From contig NC_083607.1 of assembly GCF_029168945.1 (NCBI RefSeq), positions 32,163,257 to 32,227,256 of the forward strand: a stretch of DNA of 64,000 nt, given 5' to 3'. This document shows, piece after piece, positions 11,240-23,930 of the stretch. Each line of letters begins with the position of its first letter. The stretch's first letter is position 1. The notes below the pieces were generated by a model, which was not told where the DNA came from, did not search any database, and saw only the letters and a list, made by a program, of their open reading frames with translations. Made by a program: the position numbers and the translations under genes. Origin of the DNA: Cannabis sativa. Lineage: Eukaryota; Streptophyta; Magnoliopsida; Rosales; Cannabaceae.

Positions 11240-11709
11240 GATAGTGAAGGCTTCAGGAAATTTACACTTAAATTTCACACAAAATTTTCTACACTTCTGA
11301 TTCAGAAAAACTGAGCCTCTCTCTCTCCCTATCTTTAGCCGCCACTTCCCTCTTCTTTTCTTCTTTAATATTTCGAAAATCTTAGTGTGAGAGTAGTGCC
11401 CACACACAGCAAGTGATACCTCAATCATAGTGAGGAAGATCGTGAAGAAAGACTTTCAGCAAGAAGGAGTTTCAACATCAAAGATTCAGAGAAAGAGATC
11501 CAGGTTCAGATATTGATAATGCTCTGCTACAGAAAGGAATCAAGGGCTAGATATTTGAACGGAAGGAGTCATATTATTCCGCTGCACCCAATGTAAGGTT
11601 TACTAAACTTTATATGTGTTTATTTCATCGTTTTAGAAAGTTCATATTTAGGATGTTAATCAACATACTTGTGAGTAGATCTAAGATCCTGGTAAAATAA
11701 TTTCCAACA

Positions 11710-13178
11710 ATGAGATGCATCATCTTTTTCCTGAAGCCATCACTACCTATTTATAGGTAACCACTTAGGTTTAGGTTAGAATTATTTGGCATTAAAATAA
11801 TAGAAAAATAAATAGTAAAATCACACTGTGACCGGTCCTAGAATGGATAATGGACCCACTTTACAATTTTGCCATTTTGTCATTTTTCCATCCCATTTTC
11901 TCAAAACGCCAATTTTCCAATTTAACCTTTTAAATGCCAATTCTAATTATTTAATAACTAAAAATTAATTATTAAATAATATTGTAATTTAATATATTTA
12001 TTAATTAGACATATAAAGTCTCTTAATTAATAAATAAACCTAGAATCTCTTTTCTTTACGATTTCGCCCTTTCTTAGTGAAAATTCATAAACTAGACATA
12101 GTCTAACTTTAGAATTATAGTTGATTAATCAAAATCAATTAACTGAGTCTTACAAGCAGTATGGTCTCAACTAGTATGGGGACCATGGGTCTTTATATCC
12201 GAGCTTCCAATAAGTAGATCAAGAATTTATATCTTAAATTCAATGACTTATTAATTCTTCGTTGAATCCACGCATAGAACTTAGAATTGCACTCTCAGTA
12301 TATAGAATGCTCTATATGTTCCACCATATAGACACGTCATTAGTTATCCATTGTTATAATCCTAATTTGATCAATGATCCTCTATATAGATGATCTACAC
12401 TGTAAAGGGATTAGATTACCGTAACACCCTACAATGTATTTTATCCTTAAAACACTTAACCCCGTATAAATGATATTTCAGCTAAGTGAAATGAGTACTC
12501 CATCATTTATTTTCGTTTGGTCAAGCTCGGAGGAAATCATCCTTTACTTTCTATTTGTCAAATAGAAGCTATAGATTCCATATTTATGTTAGCGCTCCCA
12601 CTCAATTGCACTATCATGTTCCCAAAATGTACGTATCACCCTGACCCAAAAGTAGGCTTAACTAACAAATCAAAGAACATGTATAATACTCTTGAGATCG
12701 AACCTAAACATATCAGGATTAAGATCATTTGATCTAGGATCAACAAGTGATATTATATAGAATAGATATTACGGTAAATTTAATATATCTAATCAAAGTT
12801 CAATATCGGCCCCTTTCGATGTATACACCATACATCTGATACTGGTAAATTTTGGCAATGCCCTGGAAAGGACATAATACTTATCCAAGGTGTAAGAATA
12901 CCTATCGCTGATTATCATGTCAGTCTAAATCCAGTGTTCTGACAAATCGGGGAATAAACTTTCGAAGATATAATTAAGATTATATTCCACTGTGCTGACA
13001 ACACTATAATCATTAACAAATTGATATGTTCTGGACTTAAATAGAATTCATACATTATGTACATAATCATGAAATAAATCATGTGAACCATGCAACATTA
13101 AATGTTATTTCTGATCTTTATTAGAAAGTAAATCTGATTATATTGAAATGAGTTTTATTTAGGGCACAAAACCCAACA
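11710..13178 (-). repeat. Cop-D 3' LTR, incomplete
   Basis: Reverse complement of the family LTR, aligning with 20284-20979 plus 22885-23630. It starts (minus) at 13178 with the family terminus and includes the minus-strand TATA box at 11748-11755. Its end abuts the CCAACA end of Cop-C at 11709. Confidence 0.9.
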
Positions 13179-13188
13179 AACTCCCACT
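13179..13188 (-). other. Cop-D polypurine tract
   Basis: On the minus strand AGTGGGAGTT directly before the 3' LTR, identical to those of Cop-A and Cop-B. Confidence 0.85.
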
Positions 13189-15900
13189 TGCACTAATATA
13201 AAACAAAATGTGCATTTCAAATAATCTCAACACCTTAATATACAAATCAGGTGTAGTAGTAGTATACTTGTCGCAATAGGATCTGACAGGTTGAATTAAA
13301 CACAACCTCTTCTCCACCATTACTCTTCCTTAATCACAAAATCCTTAATAATGTGAAATTCCTCTCTATATGTCTACTCTCTTGGGATACTGGATTCTAT
13401 ACTTTTGGCAACTACTTCTTGGTTATTCAGGAAGTAACACTAGTAGTTAAGGCAAGTTGGAACGGTGCCACAAATGTATAGAACTTTCCTTAGACTGAAT
13501 AAGTACCTTTCCTGCAACTTTAACATTCAGTCTCTTTCTGGTAGATTAAGAGACTTCAGATAGGTTTTTACACTTCTCCAAAATCACTATTCTACCCCCA
13601 GAGTAATCACCATTTTATTAGCAGACTTTCTAGCACAAAGGCAAGTCTCGATATTTGATGTGGTTTAGTCTAAGAGTTTTAAACACACCCTTATCGACTA
13701 ACATATAGTTCCTCTTCTTAATCTTAAGATTTACTTGATTGTCTTCCAATGTTCCTTTCCTGGATTAATCTGACACCTACTCATTACTCCCACTCAACAG
13801 CATGTGTCTGGTCTAAGGCATACTAAAGCATATCTGAGACCTCTCACTGTTGATTTAAGAAATTCCTGCATGGCTTTATCTTTTCTGGAATAGTTGAGAC
13901 TTTTCCTTAGATAAATAAAATCTATGCCTAGAAGTTGAGAAGCTTCTATAGATTGCCATTAGAAAAGAAAACGCTTCAACATCTTACTAAAGTAAGTTGC
14001 TTGCATTAGAGTAAGTAATTACCAGGTATACCACAAGCCATAGGTTTAGATAAACTCAAACCTATAATACTAGGAACAGGAAGTTTTGTTAAGTCCAATG
14101 AATAGACTTATTAACGAAAATTTCCCTTTATGTCCTTGTAATAGAAAACTTTAGGTTACTCCATGTGAATGGATCAAACCATAGTTCTATTGGCTTTTCT
14201 TCTTAGTTTCTTATCTTGACAATCCATTACTTGTTTAAACTCACAATGGATTTTAATCACTACTGTCTTCCAAGTCATAAGAAGTGAAGTTCCTTGAAAC
14301 TCACCCACTACGACAAGGTATCGTGAATTATGTCTAAGAAAACTAAATGGTATTGACGTCTTCGGTTGTGACAAGACAACAGAGGCTGTGGGATCATCAT
14401 ATGTCAAATAAGATGATAGAACACTTTTGGAATCAAGAAAAAATATCTCCTTTAATTGCTACTTTATTTTCAGACTTACTCATTTTTCTTAGAAAAGTTG
14501 TATTTGTTTAAACAAACACTTTCTTATCTATTGACTATGGGATGTTCCACCCCTAATCACTTAGAATAGCTAACAAACATGGAAACCATGGTTAACAGTT
14601 CTAGCTTTTCTTAAGATTTCGATTAGGTCATCCATGATTCTAGTAATGGTTTACACTAAGTACCCAACCATTGCATCATTCTGAAATTGTATTACCATAG
14701 AAGTACTTAGGCAACGACTAGTAACTAATCAATAATATGTAACTCGAATTTCTGGGGAGGTAAGTTTGGATATAATTCAAAAATCAATTTAATGATCTTT
14801 GAACTGCATATCTACTGACTATTTCTCCACCCCTATCTGTTCGAAAGATCTTTAACCACTTACCTTAATGGTTTTTCACCATTGCTTGAAATCATGAAAT
14901 TTTTCAAACATTTCAAATTTCTTTGCATAAGGTATAATCTAGAGTGATCGTTTTAAGAATATAACGAAAAACTCATATCCACCCCTGAATGTACATCCAT
15001 CTGCGAATAAGATGAACTTACTTTCTGTGGATATAGGCATATTAACTCTTTACAGAGAATGATCTTGTCAAAACCACTATGAAAAAGATACAAATGCCAT
15101 AGATTTATAAAATATGGTTGTGTCTTTTGATGACTCAGGTTTAGTTACATTAAAGAGTTCTTAGAATAGTGCAAGTGGATTCTGGTCACAGAATACTAAA
15201 CTCATATTCCTTAATAACATACAGTTTGAATCCATTGATAGAAAATAGTTATTAAATACTTGTGAAAGTGTAACTGTATAATGAGTAATTCTTTCTTGGA
15301 CCACCACTACAAATTTTAACTGTAAGACTGATTTGCCCATATAAGTAGGAGATTTTTAGATTGAGGATTTATATCATTTTGGGATAGAATTTCGGGAATA
15401 TAATCATATGCGTCATTTAATTTCTTAAGAGAAAATAGAATGACATTAAATGATTTATAGACCATTCATCCAATGATATGTTATTAAGCTAATTCGAAAT
15501 GAATAAGCTAAGAGGAATTAGGATAATTTCATTTTTAAATAAGAATCCAACGATGCTTCGATTAGCGAGAGTCAAAGTAATCTTATTTATACAATCTTCT
15601 TGTTTCATATTGTAAATACTAGTCTAAGGTGTCATCAATTGATGAACAGCTAGATGTTGCATTTACAATATTTATCTTTCGAGATCTAACACTATTATGT
15701 TTGTCTAATTGTGACAATCCATTAGGAATTTATCCCTTTAGAACAACAAACCAAGTTAGACCAACAATGAAGATTCGAAATTAAACTACAATTTTATAAC
15801 AGAAAATGACATGGTTCAATATAAATTCATACACAATTCAGAAATTATTAAACATATAGCAAGTAGGAATGACAAGTGAAAATACTAAAACATACAATCC
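13189..15900 (-). mobile_element. Cop-D internal 3' non-coding region
   Basis: Colinear with Cop-B 47950-50710 in reverse. It contains three TCCACCCC blocks (GGGGTGGA on the element's strand) at 14546-14553, 14826-14833 and 14978-14985. It also holds a diverged third copy of the CTCTCGC motif, next to the bases TAATCGAAGC, near 15550-15580. No pol domain is seen in any frame. Confidence 0.75.
14174..14407 (-). CDS. Small ORF conserved between Cop-D and Cop-B, unknown function
   Basis: A 77-residue ORF beginning MTYDDPTASVVLSQPK. Its counterpart in Cop-B (49469-49771) matches over about 70 residues with a few substitutions; Cop-B then continues in frame where Cop-D has a 1-bp difference and stops. 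I recognise no domain, transmembrane segment or signal peptide. It may be a true small protein of this family, or just a chance ORF in homologous DNA. I cannot tell these apart without substitution-rate analysis across more copies. Confidence 0.25.
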   Translation of the reverse strand: MTYDDPTASVVLSQPKTSIPFSFLRHNSRYLVVVGEFQGTSLLMTWKTVVIKIHCEFKQVMDCQDKKLRRKANRTMV

Positions 15901-15937
15901 TAAATAATTTCCAAGGTCTTCAACAAACTGATATCAG

Positions 15938-16238
15938 TGTCCCGTTTAGGCGAGAGTCAGTGATACCATCCATTGAATAGAGTTGTCAGCTCATCTAAAA
16001 TGATAAACATTCTAGCAACCTTTTATTCGATCAAGATTGGAATCCAACGTTGTCCCGTTTAGGCGAGAGTCAAGGCTATTCTATCTTATGAGCTTCCACC
16101 ATTGTTTCATATTTTGTAAGTCAAATACAGTCGCCACCATTAGGGTGATCAATACCATATAAAACACTTACAAATATACTTATCTTTCGAGATTAAACGG
16201 TGCTAACTTGCTAATTAACGTTCCTCCATTAGGGAGGA
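15938..16238 (-). other. Cop-D copy of the conserved structured leader module
   Basis: Contains two copies of a 19-nt motif (element strand CTCTCGCCTAAACGGGACA) at 15938-15956 and 16051-16069, 113 bp apart. Two hairpins follow: CACC-loop-GGTG at 16135-16147 and TCCTCC-loop-GGAGGA at 16222-16238, both with a 5-nt loop (CTAAT on the element strand). The same parts occur in the same order in Cop-A and Cop-B. An RNA role such as packaging is inference. Confidence 0.7.
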
Positions 16239-16279
16239 TTACTCACTAAAACAAAAGCTATGTAAAACCAACAATGGAG

Positions 16280-19037
16280 ATCGAATGTCCTAATAATAAA
16301 GCTTATTATTTAAAGTGTATTTTCTTCTAATATTTATTTTAATCAATTTATTTTAAATATATATTTATTTAATTAAAATTTCCAATTTAGATTGAAAAAT
16401 TCTAAATATAAATTTTAATTTAATATTTATAAATTTTACTTAGATGGATATGAAAATAACATGAATTATTTCCATCTTAGTAATAATTTCCAATAAATAT
16501 TTATAAAAAATATTCAATTTAAGTTGTTTCAATATTAATATTTAACTCAAATTTAATTTTCTATAAATATATATTGCATTTCAAAAAATTGAAGTATTTA
16601 AGAATACAATTTTCGAAATTGCTTGTTAAAATACAATAAAAATAAATCCTGGAAAAAATTATTCTAATTTAATGTTGGCCCAAAATTAATTAATAAAATT
16701 AATTTACAACAAAAAATATAGTTTTCCTATTTAATTAAATATTAAAGAAAAATTTCAAATATTTAAGTATCATGATGAAAATCAACTTAAATATTAATTT
16801 TCTATTTAATTAAATACACTAGAAAAATACTTCAAGCAAAACAGTTAATATCTATCTAGACTTTCATTGACTAATTAATTCATTTTCTAATTAAATATAT
16901 TTTACTTAATTTATTTTAATTAATCATTAAATAAAAAAAATCATTGATTTAAGTTGGTCTAAAATTAAAATAAATAATTTTCAACTTTAATCTATTTTTT
17001 AAATAAAATTCAAAATTTCCGCATTTAAGAAATGCAATTTTGGAAATTGTGGGAAAAAGATTAATAAAATAAAATAAAATATATTTTGAAAATTATTCAA
17101 ATTTAAGTTATTCTGAAATAAGATTTCAAACTTAAAATAATTTTCTATTTAATTAAATATCATGAAAATAACAATATTTAAGTGTCATGATGAAAATCAA
17201 CTTAGATATTGAATTTTCAATTTAATTAAATGTATTAAATTCAAGAAATAAATAATTAAGAATAGAGGAGACTTAATTATTAATTCTAGTTTAATACTAG
17301 GAAAAATATACTTAACTTAGATTGTACCAAAATTAATTATTAAATAATTAATTTCACAATCTATGATATTTTCCTAATTAAATATTAGAAAAAATAACTA
17401 GTTCTAGAATTAACTATCTAGAATATATTTCATTTACTAAGTGTTTTTCTAAAATTAACTTTAAAATATTAAATGAAAAATTAAATTTCATATATTTTAA
17501 AAGTTAATTATGTTGCTAATTCAATTTTAATTAGGTTAGACTAATGTAATTAACCTAATACAATTATTTAAATAAGGCAAATGGGCCTTCACAATTGGGG
17601 TAGTTCATGTGAGGGGGAGCTGGGTTCAGTATGTCGTACCCACTTCTATTGGCCCCCAACTCTCACACAAGACCCAAAAGAAAGGAATTTAAATAAACAA
17701 TTGTTATTCATTGAATAAGCCCAAATCTAATTGGGCCTAAATAAATTTACTTATGTCAAAATTTATTTTAGCAACCTAGTCCATTTACTTAGTAAAACTT
17801 AAATGGGCTTCCTATATGCATCTAAGCCCAATAGCAAACATATAGGCTCACATAGGTCAGAATGATTTGGATGGGCCCTATCATGTTACTAGGTTTACAC
17901 AGATGAAAGAAATTGCAAAAATTTACCTGTTACAAATTATTTATAAGATCTATTGACAATTGGACTATGATTAAAATCAGATCATTGGATCTGTCAACAA
18001 GTTAATCATAGCAATTTAGATCAAATAAATAATAGGTTTGTAAAAAAAATTTGTATATTAATATATAAACAAATAACTGATCTAGAATATCTGGAAAGTA
18101 AGCTAAAATATCTCAATTTTAAAATTTAAAATAAAAATTAAATTTTAAAATAAATATCTTAACTAGAATTCAAATTTAGGTTGTTAGAGAATATTTGAAA
18201 ACATTCAAAATTCAACAAACTCCTAAATTTCCTAAATTCTAACAAAAAATTAAAAATATCTAACCAATTTTTCAAATATCAAGTTTATTCAAAATTTAAA
18301 TTTATTTAAAATTTCTAATAAGATAAAATAATATAATATCTTGAATTTTAAATTTAGATATTTCATTATTATATTCTAAGTCTTATAATTTAATAAATTT
18401 AAATATTACATAAATAAACTAATTGAAAAATAAGATATTTTATCTGGTTAGAATATTTAAAAAAATAATAATAAGTTTGAAAAATTTAAGGTTTGAAACC
18501 CTAAAATATCTATTCAAACTAAACTAACCTATTTTTTTTTTTTTTTTAAATCTTCATGTTATTTTTGCCAAAATATAATTTTAATAAAAAAAATGTCTAA
18601 TAAGATAAAATGTTAAACCTAACATATTCCTAATCTTATAATTTTAATTAATAAAATATATTTTGAAAATAACAAATTTGAAAAAAAAAATGATATGGTT
18701 AGCAATTTTTTTTTTTTTTTGGAAATTTGAACAAGATTATTTTAAAAGATAATATTTTAATATCAAAGTAAGATCATTCAAATTTAATAAAAAATAATAA
18801 TATCTGATCTTATAATTAAAATGAATAAAATAATCTAAAATTTCAAAATTAACCATAAGACTCTTTGTGAGAAAACAAATTTTCAAAATTCAAAGCCTAC
18901 TAATATTAGAAACTAATTTTAATTAATTAAAAAATTAATAAAAATTAATTTTATTCTGAAAATTAGATTTTTAATTGAAAATTCAGATTCTACACAAAAT
19001 TCTACCAAAAATTGGCTTTTGTTTCAATGAAAAACGA
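16280..19037 (-). mobile_element. Cop-D AT-rich internal sequence
   Basis: Very AT-rich non-coding DNA with many TTTAATTAAAT blocks. It is homologous to the AT-rich parts of Cop-B (46165-47545) and Cop-A (55261-56790). A less AT-rich strip near 17580-17890 matches 43440-43600 of Cop-B. Long homopolymer T runs occur near 18530 and 18705. Nothing coding is seen. Confidence 0.7.
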
Positions 19038-19077
19038 TTTTTGAATCAAATGTTATGAAGAAAACAAGTTTGAGGCA

Positions 19078-19292
19078 CAGGGGTATGCAATGCATACCCC
19101 TGCGCACGCGGAAGCTAGGGGATGGTCGAGAAACAAGGCTTGATGCAGCCTTCTTGACCGAAGAAGCTCGGCGAATGCAGCCTGTTCAGACAGGCATGTC
19201 TGAGAAAACTCGGTCATTTCTATCTGAATGGCCGTGCGCGTCCGAGCGAATCCAAGGCTTGCGCGCGCGCGTGTGCATTCAAATCCCGATAT
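19078..19292 (-). other. GC-rich hairpin island in Cop-D leader
   Basis: A sharply GC-rich segment in AT-rich surroundings. It holds a perfect inverted repeat with 12-bp arms (CAGGGGTATGCA and its complement) around one base at 19078-19102, a 6-bp hairpin GCCTGT-TCAG-ACAGGC at 19180-19195, and an alternating GC run at 19259-19272. Its plus-strand ORFs have no known domain. Confidence 0.7.
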
Positions 19293-19782
19293 TTTTATTC
19301 AACTTCAAAAAACAATATCTAATTCATAAAAAATCCAAATTAGGTTCTGTAAAAGCCCAAATTTATTAATTTTTAGTCTACTTTCCAGAAAAAATAATTC
19401 TAGATCGAAATAAAATATATTTCAGTAACATATATTGTGATTTCTAAACTAGGGGATGGTCGAGAAACAAGGCTTGACGCAGCCTTCTTGACCGAAGAAG
19501 CTCGGCAAATGCAGCCTGTTCAGACAGGCATGTCTGAGAAAACTCGGTCATTTCTATCTGAATGGCCGTGCGCGTCCGAGCAAATCCAAGGCTTGCGCGC
19601 GCGCGTGTGCATTCAAATCCCGATATTTTTATTCAACTTCAAAAAACAATATCTAATTCATAAAAAATCCAAATTAGGTTCTGTAAAAGCCTAAATTTAT
19701 TAATTTTTAGTCTACTTTCCAGAAAAAATAATTCTAGATCGAAATAAAATATATTTCAGTAACATATATTGTGATTTCTAAA
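19115..19782. repeat. 334-bp tandem duplication, two copies
   Basis: Copy one is 19115-19448 and copy two 19449-19782. I see only four differences, all transitions, three of them at CpG (TGACG/TGATG near 19140 and 19475, GGCGAA/GGCAAA, GAGCGAA/GAGCAAA). The copies contain the GC island but not the 12-bp palindrome to its left. Cop-A and Cop-B have no such duplication. Confidence 0.9.
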
Positions 19783-19876
19783 CTATCATCAAATAAGCAC
19801 ATAAACCGCATGAAACCATCCAAATCTATGCATATCATCGTTTTAATTCATATTTTATGAAAGTAAATTATTACCA

Positions 19877-19890
19877 TGGCTCTGAGGCGA
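19877..19890 (-). other. Cop-D primer-binding site region
   Basis: On the minus strand CGCCTCAGAGCCAT, corresponding to GGCCTCAGAGCCAT of Cop-A. It is related to the tRNA-iMet PBS TGGTATCAGAGCC. Confidence 0.7.
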
Positions 19891-19892
19891 GT

Positions 19893-22800
19893 TATTTGAT
19901 ATTATTTTACTAGGATCTAGATTTACTACCATGTATGTTTCATTAACATCCTAATATGAATTCTAAAACAATGAAAATAAACACATATAAAGTTTAGTTA
20001 ACCTTAAATTGGGTGCAGCGGAATATAATGACTCCTTCCGTTCAGATCTCTAGCCCTTGATTCCTTTCTGTAGCAGAGCATCACCAAGATCTGAACCTGG
20101 ATCTCTTTCTCTGCTTCCTTTGATGCTGAATCTCCTTCTTGTTGTTTGGAATCTCCTACAGTCTTACACACTATGATTGAGATACCACTTGATGTGTGTG
20201 GGCACTCACTCATTCACTCAAGGCTTAACAATATGCAGAAGGAAAGAGAAGTATAGAGTGGCGGCTAAGAATTTATCTGAAGGAATGAGATGCATCATCT
20301 TTTTCCTGAAGCCATCACTACCTATTTATAGGTAACCACTTAGGTTTAGGTTAAAATTATTTGGCATTAAAATAATACAAAAATAAATAGTAAAATCACA
20401 CTGTGACCGGCCCTAGAATGGATAATGGGCCCACTTTACAATTTTGCCCTTTTGTCATTTTTCCATCCCATTTTCTCAAAACGCCAATTCTAATTATTTA
20501 ATAACTAAAAATTAATTATTAAATAATATTGTCATTTAATATATTTATTAATTAGACATATAAAGTCTCTTAATTAATAAATAAATCTAGAATCTCTTTT
20601 CTTTACGATTTTGCCCTTGCTTAGTGAAAATTCATAAACTAGACATAGTCTAACTTTAGAATTATAATTGATTAATCAAAACCAATTAACTGAGTCTTAC
20701 AAGCAGTATGGTCTCAACTAGTATGGGGACCATGGGTCTATATATCCGAGCTTCCAATAAGCAGATCAAGAATTTATATCTTAAATTCACTGGCTTATTA
20801 ATTCTTCGTTGAATCGACGCATATAACTTAGAATTGCACTCTCAGTATATAGAACTCTCTATATGTTCCACCATATAGACACGTCATTAGTTATCCATTG
20901 TTATAATCCTAATTTGATCAATGATCCTCTATATAGATGATCTACACTGTAAAGGGATTAGATTACCGTAACACCCTACTCTTGGGTTTTATGCCCTAAA
21001 TAAAACTTCATTTCAATGTAATCCATTTTATTCAATATCATTAAAGAAACAAAAGTATTTTTCATTCATTTGTGTATGTTTTGGTTCACCTTATTAATTG
21101 CTTGTCTATTTGATTTATAAATTCATCTGAAACCCTTTTCACATACTTGATCCTGTTTATTGTGTTGTCAACATATTGGAAAGTAAACATGACTATGTGA
21201 ATAAAGTTTCCTAGATTTATCAGACACAGGGTTTTACTGATATGATAATCTACAACAAAGTTTACTTGCATTTGGAGAAATGCTATGCTCTTTCCAGAGC
21301 ATTGCTTAAACTAAAGCCCAGGTGGGATGCATGGAGTATGCATCGGAAGGGACCGATATTGACTTTGACTTAGATTTATTAAACTTACCGTAATATCTAT
21401 TCAAGTTAATATCACCTAGTTGATCCTAGATCAAATGATCTTAATCCTGTTATGATTATGCTCAATCTCAAGAGGCTATTCGTGTTCTTTGATTTGTTAG
21501 TTAAGCCTACTTTTAGGTCAGGGTGATACGAATATTTTGGGAACACGGTAGTGCAATTGAGTGGGAGCGCTAACATAAACATGGAATCTATAGCTTCTAT
21601 CTGGCGAATAGTAAGTAAAGGATGATCTCCTTCGAGCTTGACCAAACGAAAAATAAATGGTGGAGTACTCATTTCACATAAGCTGAAATATCATTTATAC
21701 GGGGTTAATTGTTTTAAGGATAAAATACATTGTAGGGTATAACGGTAATCCCTTTACAGTGTTGATCATTCATATAGAGGATCATTGATCAAATTAGGAT
21801 TATAACAATGGATAACTAATGATGTGTCTATATGGTGGAACATATAGAGCATTCTATATACTGATAGTGCAATTCTAAGTTCTATGCGTGGATTCAACGA
21901 AGAATTAATAAGTCAGTGAATTTAGGTTATAAATTCTTGATCTGCTTATTGGAAGCTCGGTTATATAGACCCATGGTCCCCCCACTAGTTGAGATAATAT
22001 TGCTTGTAAGACTCATATAATTGGTTTTGATTAATCAATTATAGTTCTCAAATTAGACTATGTCTATTTGTGAATTTTTCACTAAGTAAGGGCGAAATTG
22101 TAAAGAAAGAGTTTTAGGGGCATATTTGTTAATTATGATACTTTGTATGGTTCAATTAATAAATATGATAAATGACAATATTATTTAATAATTATTTATA
22201 GTTATTAAATAGTTAGAATTGGCATTTAAATGGTTGAATTTGAAAATTGGCGTTTTTGAGAAAATGAGATGCAGAAATGATAAAACTGCAAAATTGCAAA
22301 AAGTGAGGCCCAAATCCATATTGCCTAGGCCGGCCACTTTTATAGGCTTTATCATCTGATATTTTCATTATTTTAATGCCAAATAATTCAAACCTAACCC
22401 TAGTGGAATGCTATAAATAGATAGTGAAGGCTTCAGAAAATTTACACTTAACTTTCTACTTTTTCCTTCAGAGAAAAACCTGAGCCTTCTCTCTCTATAC
22501 GTAGCCGCCACCTTCTTCTCTTTCTTCTTCCTTTAAATTTCGAACCACTTAGTGATTAGAGTAGTGCCCACACACAGCAAGTGATACCTCAATCATAATG
22601 AGGAAGATCGTGAAGAAAGACATTCAACAAGAAGGAGTTTCAGCACTAAAGAAGGAGAGAAAGAGATTCAGGTTCAGATCTTGATAATACTCTGCGACAG
22701 AAAGGATACAAGGGTTAGAGATCTGAACGGAAGGAGACATTTCATTCCGCTGCACCCAATGTAAGGTTTCTAATACTTTATATGTGTTTATTTCATAATC

Positions 22801-23630
22801 GTTTTAGAAGTTCATATTTAGGGTGTTAATCAACATAGTTGTGAGTAGATCTAAGATTCTGGTAAAATAATTTCCAACACCTACAATGTATTTTATCCTT
22901 AAAACACTTAACCCCGTATAAATGATATTTCAACTTAGTGAAATGAGTACTCCATCATTTATTTTCGTTTGGTCAAGCTCAAAGGAAATCATCCTTTACT
23001 TTCTGTTTGTCAGATAGAAGCTATAGATTCCATATTTATGTTAGCGCTCCCACTCAATTGCACTATCATGTTCCCAAAATGTACGTATCACCCTGACCCA
23101 AAAGTAGGCTTAACTAACAAATCAAAGAACATGTATAATACTCTTGAGATCGAACCTAAACATATCAGGATTAAGATCATTTGATCTAGGATCAACAGGT
23201 GATATTGAATTGAATAGATATTACGGTAAATTTAATATATCTAATCAAAGTTCAATATCGGCCCCTTCCGATGTATACTCCATACATCCGATACTGGTAA
23301 ATTTTTCCAATGCCCTGGAAAGGACATAACACTTATCCAAGGTGTAAGAATACCTATTGCTGATTATCATGTCAGTCTAAATCCAGTTTTTTGACAAATC
23401 AGGGAATAAACTTTCGAACATATAATTAAGATTATATTCCACTGTGCTGACAACACTATAATCATTAACAAATTGATATGTTCTGGACTTAAATAGAATT
23501 CATACATTATGTACATAATCATGAATTAAATTATGTGAACCATGCAACATTAAATGTTATTTCTGATCTTTATTAATAAGTAAATCTGATTATATTGAAA
23601 TGGGTTTTATTTAGGGCACAAAACCCAACA
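19893..23630 (-). repeat. Cop-D 5' LTR, split by an antiparallel solo LTR
   Basis: Two parts, 19893-20979 and 22885-23630, together about 1,833 bp, rejoin across the CCTAC duplication. The inner end at 19893 has lost the canonical terminal dinucleotide (TATTTG instead of TGTTGG), showing decay. The outer end is TGTTGGG on the minus strand at 23630. The minus TATA box is at 20323-20330. Confidence 0.88.
20980..22879 (+). repeat. Copia-family solo LTR inside Cop-D 5' LTR
   Basis: 1,900 bp, starting TCTTGGG (normally TGTTGGG) and ending CCAACA, flanked by the perfect TSD CCTAC (20975-20979 and 22880-22884). No internal sequence, so it is a solo LTR left by recombination between two LTRs. Its orientation is opposite to the host LTR. 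TATA box at 22412-22419. Confidence 0.95.
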
Positions 23631-23930
23631 ATAGTATCCATTTCAAACTCATTCATGGTTTGCTATTGAGGTAGGTTCAACAGCCAAATGAGTTAGAATT
23701 TTAGGTTTGTTTGCAAGGAAAATGTCTGAGGTTTATTGTTGAGGAGTTTTCGTTAATTACCGGGTCGGATTGTCATATTGATTCTCACATTTTCAGTACA
23801 AGCAAAATGATAATATGCTTGTAAAACACTGTTTAAAGGGCTGCAAAAAATTACCAAGAGTGTTATCCAAATTGTTTTTATTGCCGACAATCTAAAGGGT
23901 AATGATGATTTTACAGTCAAGTTGGCTGTG

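Larger units (their letters stand above)
391..11709 (+). repeat. Cop-C 3' LTR, split by the chromovirus Chromo-1
   Basis: The LTR starts TGTTGGGTTTTATGCCC at 391 and ends CCAACA at 11709. Removing the Chromo-1 insertion and one TSD leaves about 1,907 bp, close to the 1,895-1,901 bp of the Cop-A and Cop-B LTRs. The two halves (391-1322 and 10735-11709) together line up with the uninterrupted Cop-B 3' LTR at 50721-52615. Short ORFs within it recur in every LTR of the family and are not genes. Confidence 0.93.
11710..23630 (-). mobile_element. Cop-D: minus-strand copia-type element without coding capacity
   Basis: Order on the minus strand: 5' LTR (23630-19893, with a nested solo LTR), PBS (19890-19877), leader with GC island and AT-rich sequence, structured module (16238-15938), 3' non-coding region, polypurine tract (13188-13179) and 3' LTR (13178-11710, incomplete). 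The internal region is about 6.7 kb with no gag or pol. The right end lies in the Tat-1 pol region. Roughly 400 bp of the 3' LTR is missing at 11710, where Cop-C begins; the simplest reading is that Cop-C jumped into this LTR and the rest lies left of the window. Confidence 0.9.

Noticed and set aside
19055..19694. Two related ORFs (104 and 85 codons) that look like a duplicated gene
   Set aside because: They are the 334-bp tandem duplication of a hairpin-rich non-coding island; no domain, and antisense to the element.
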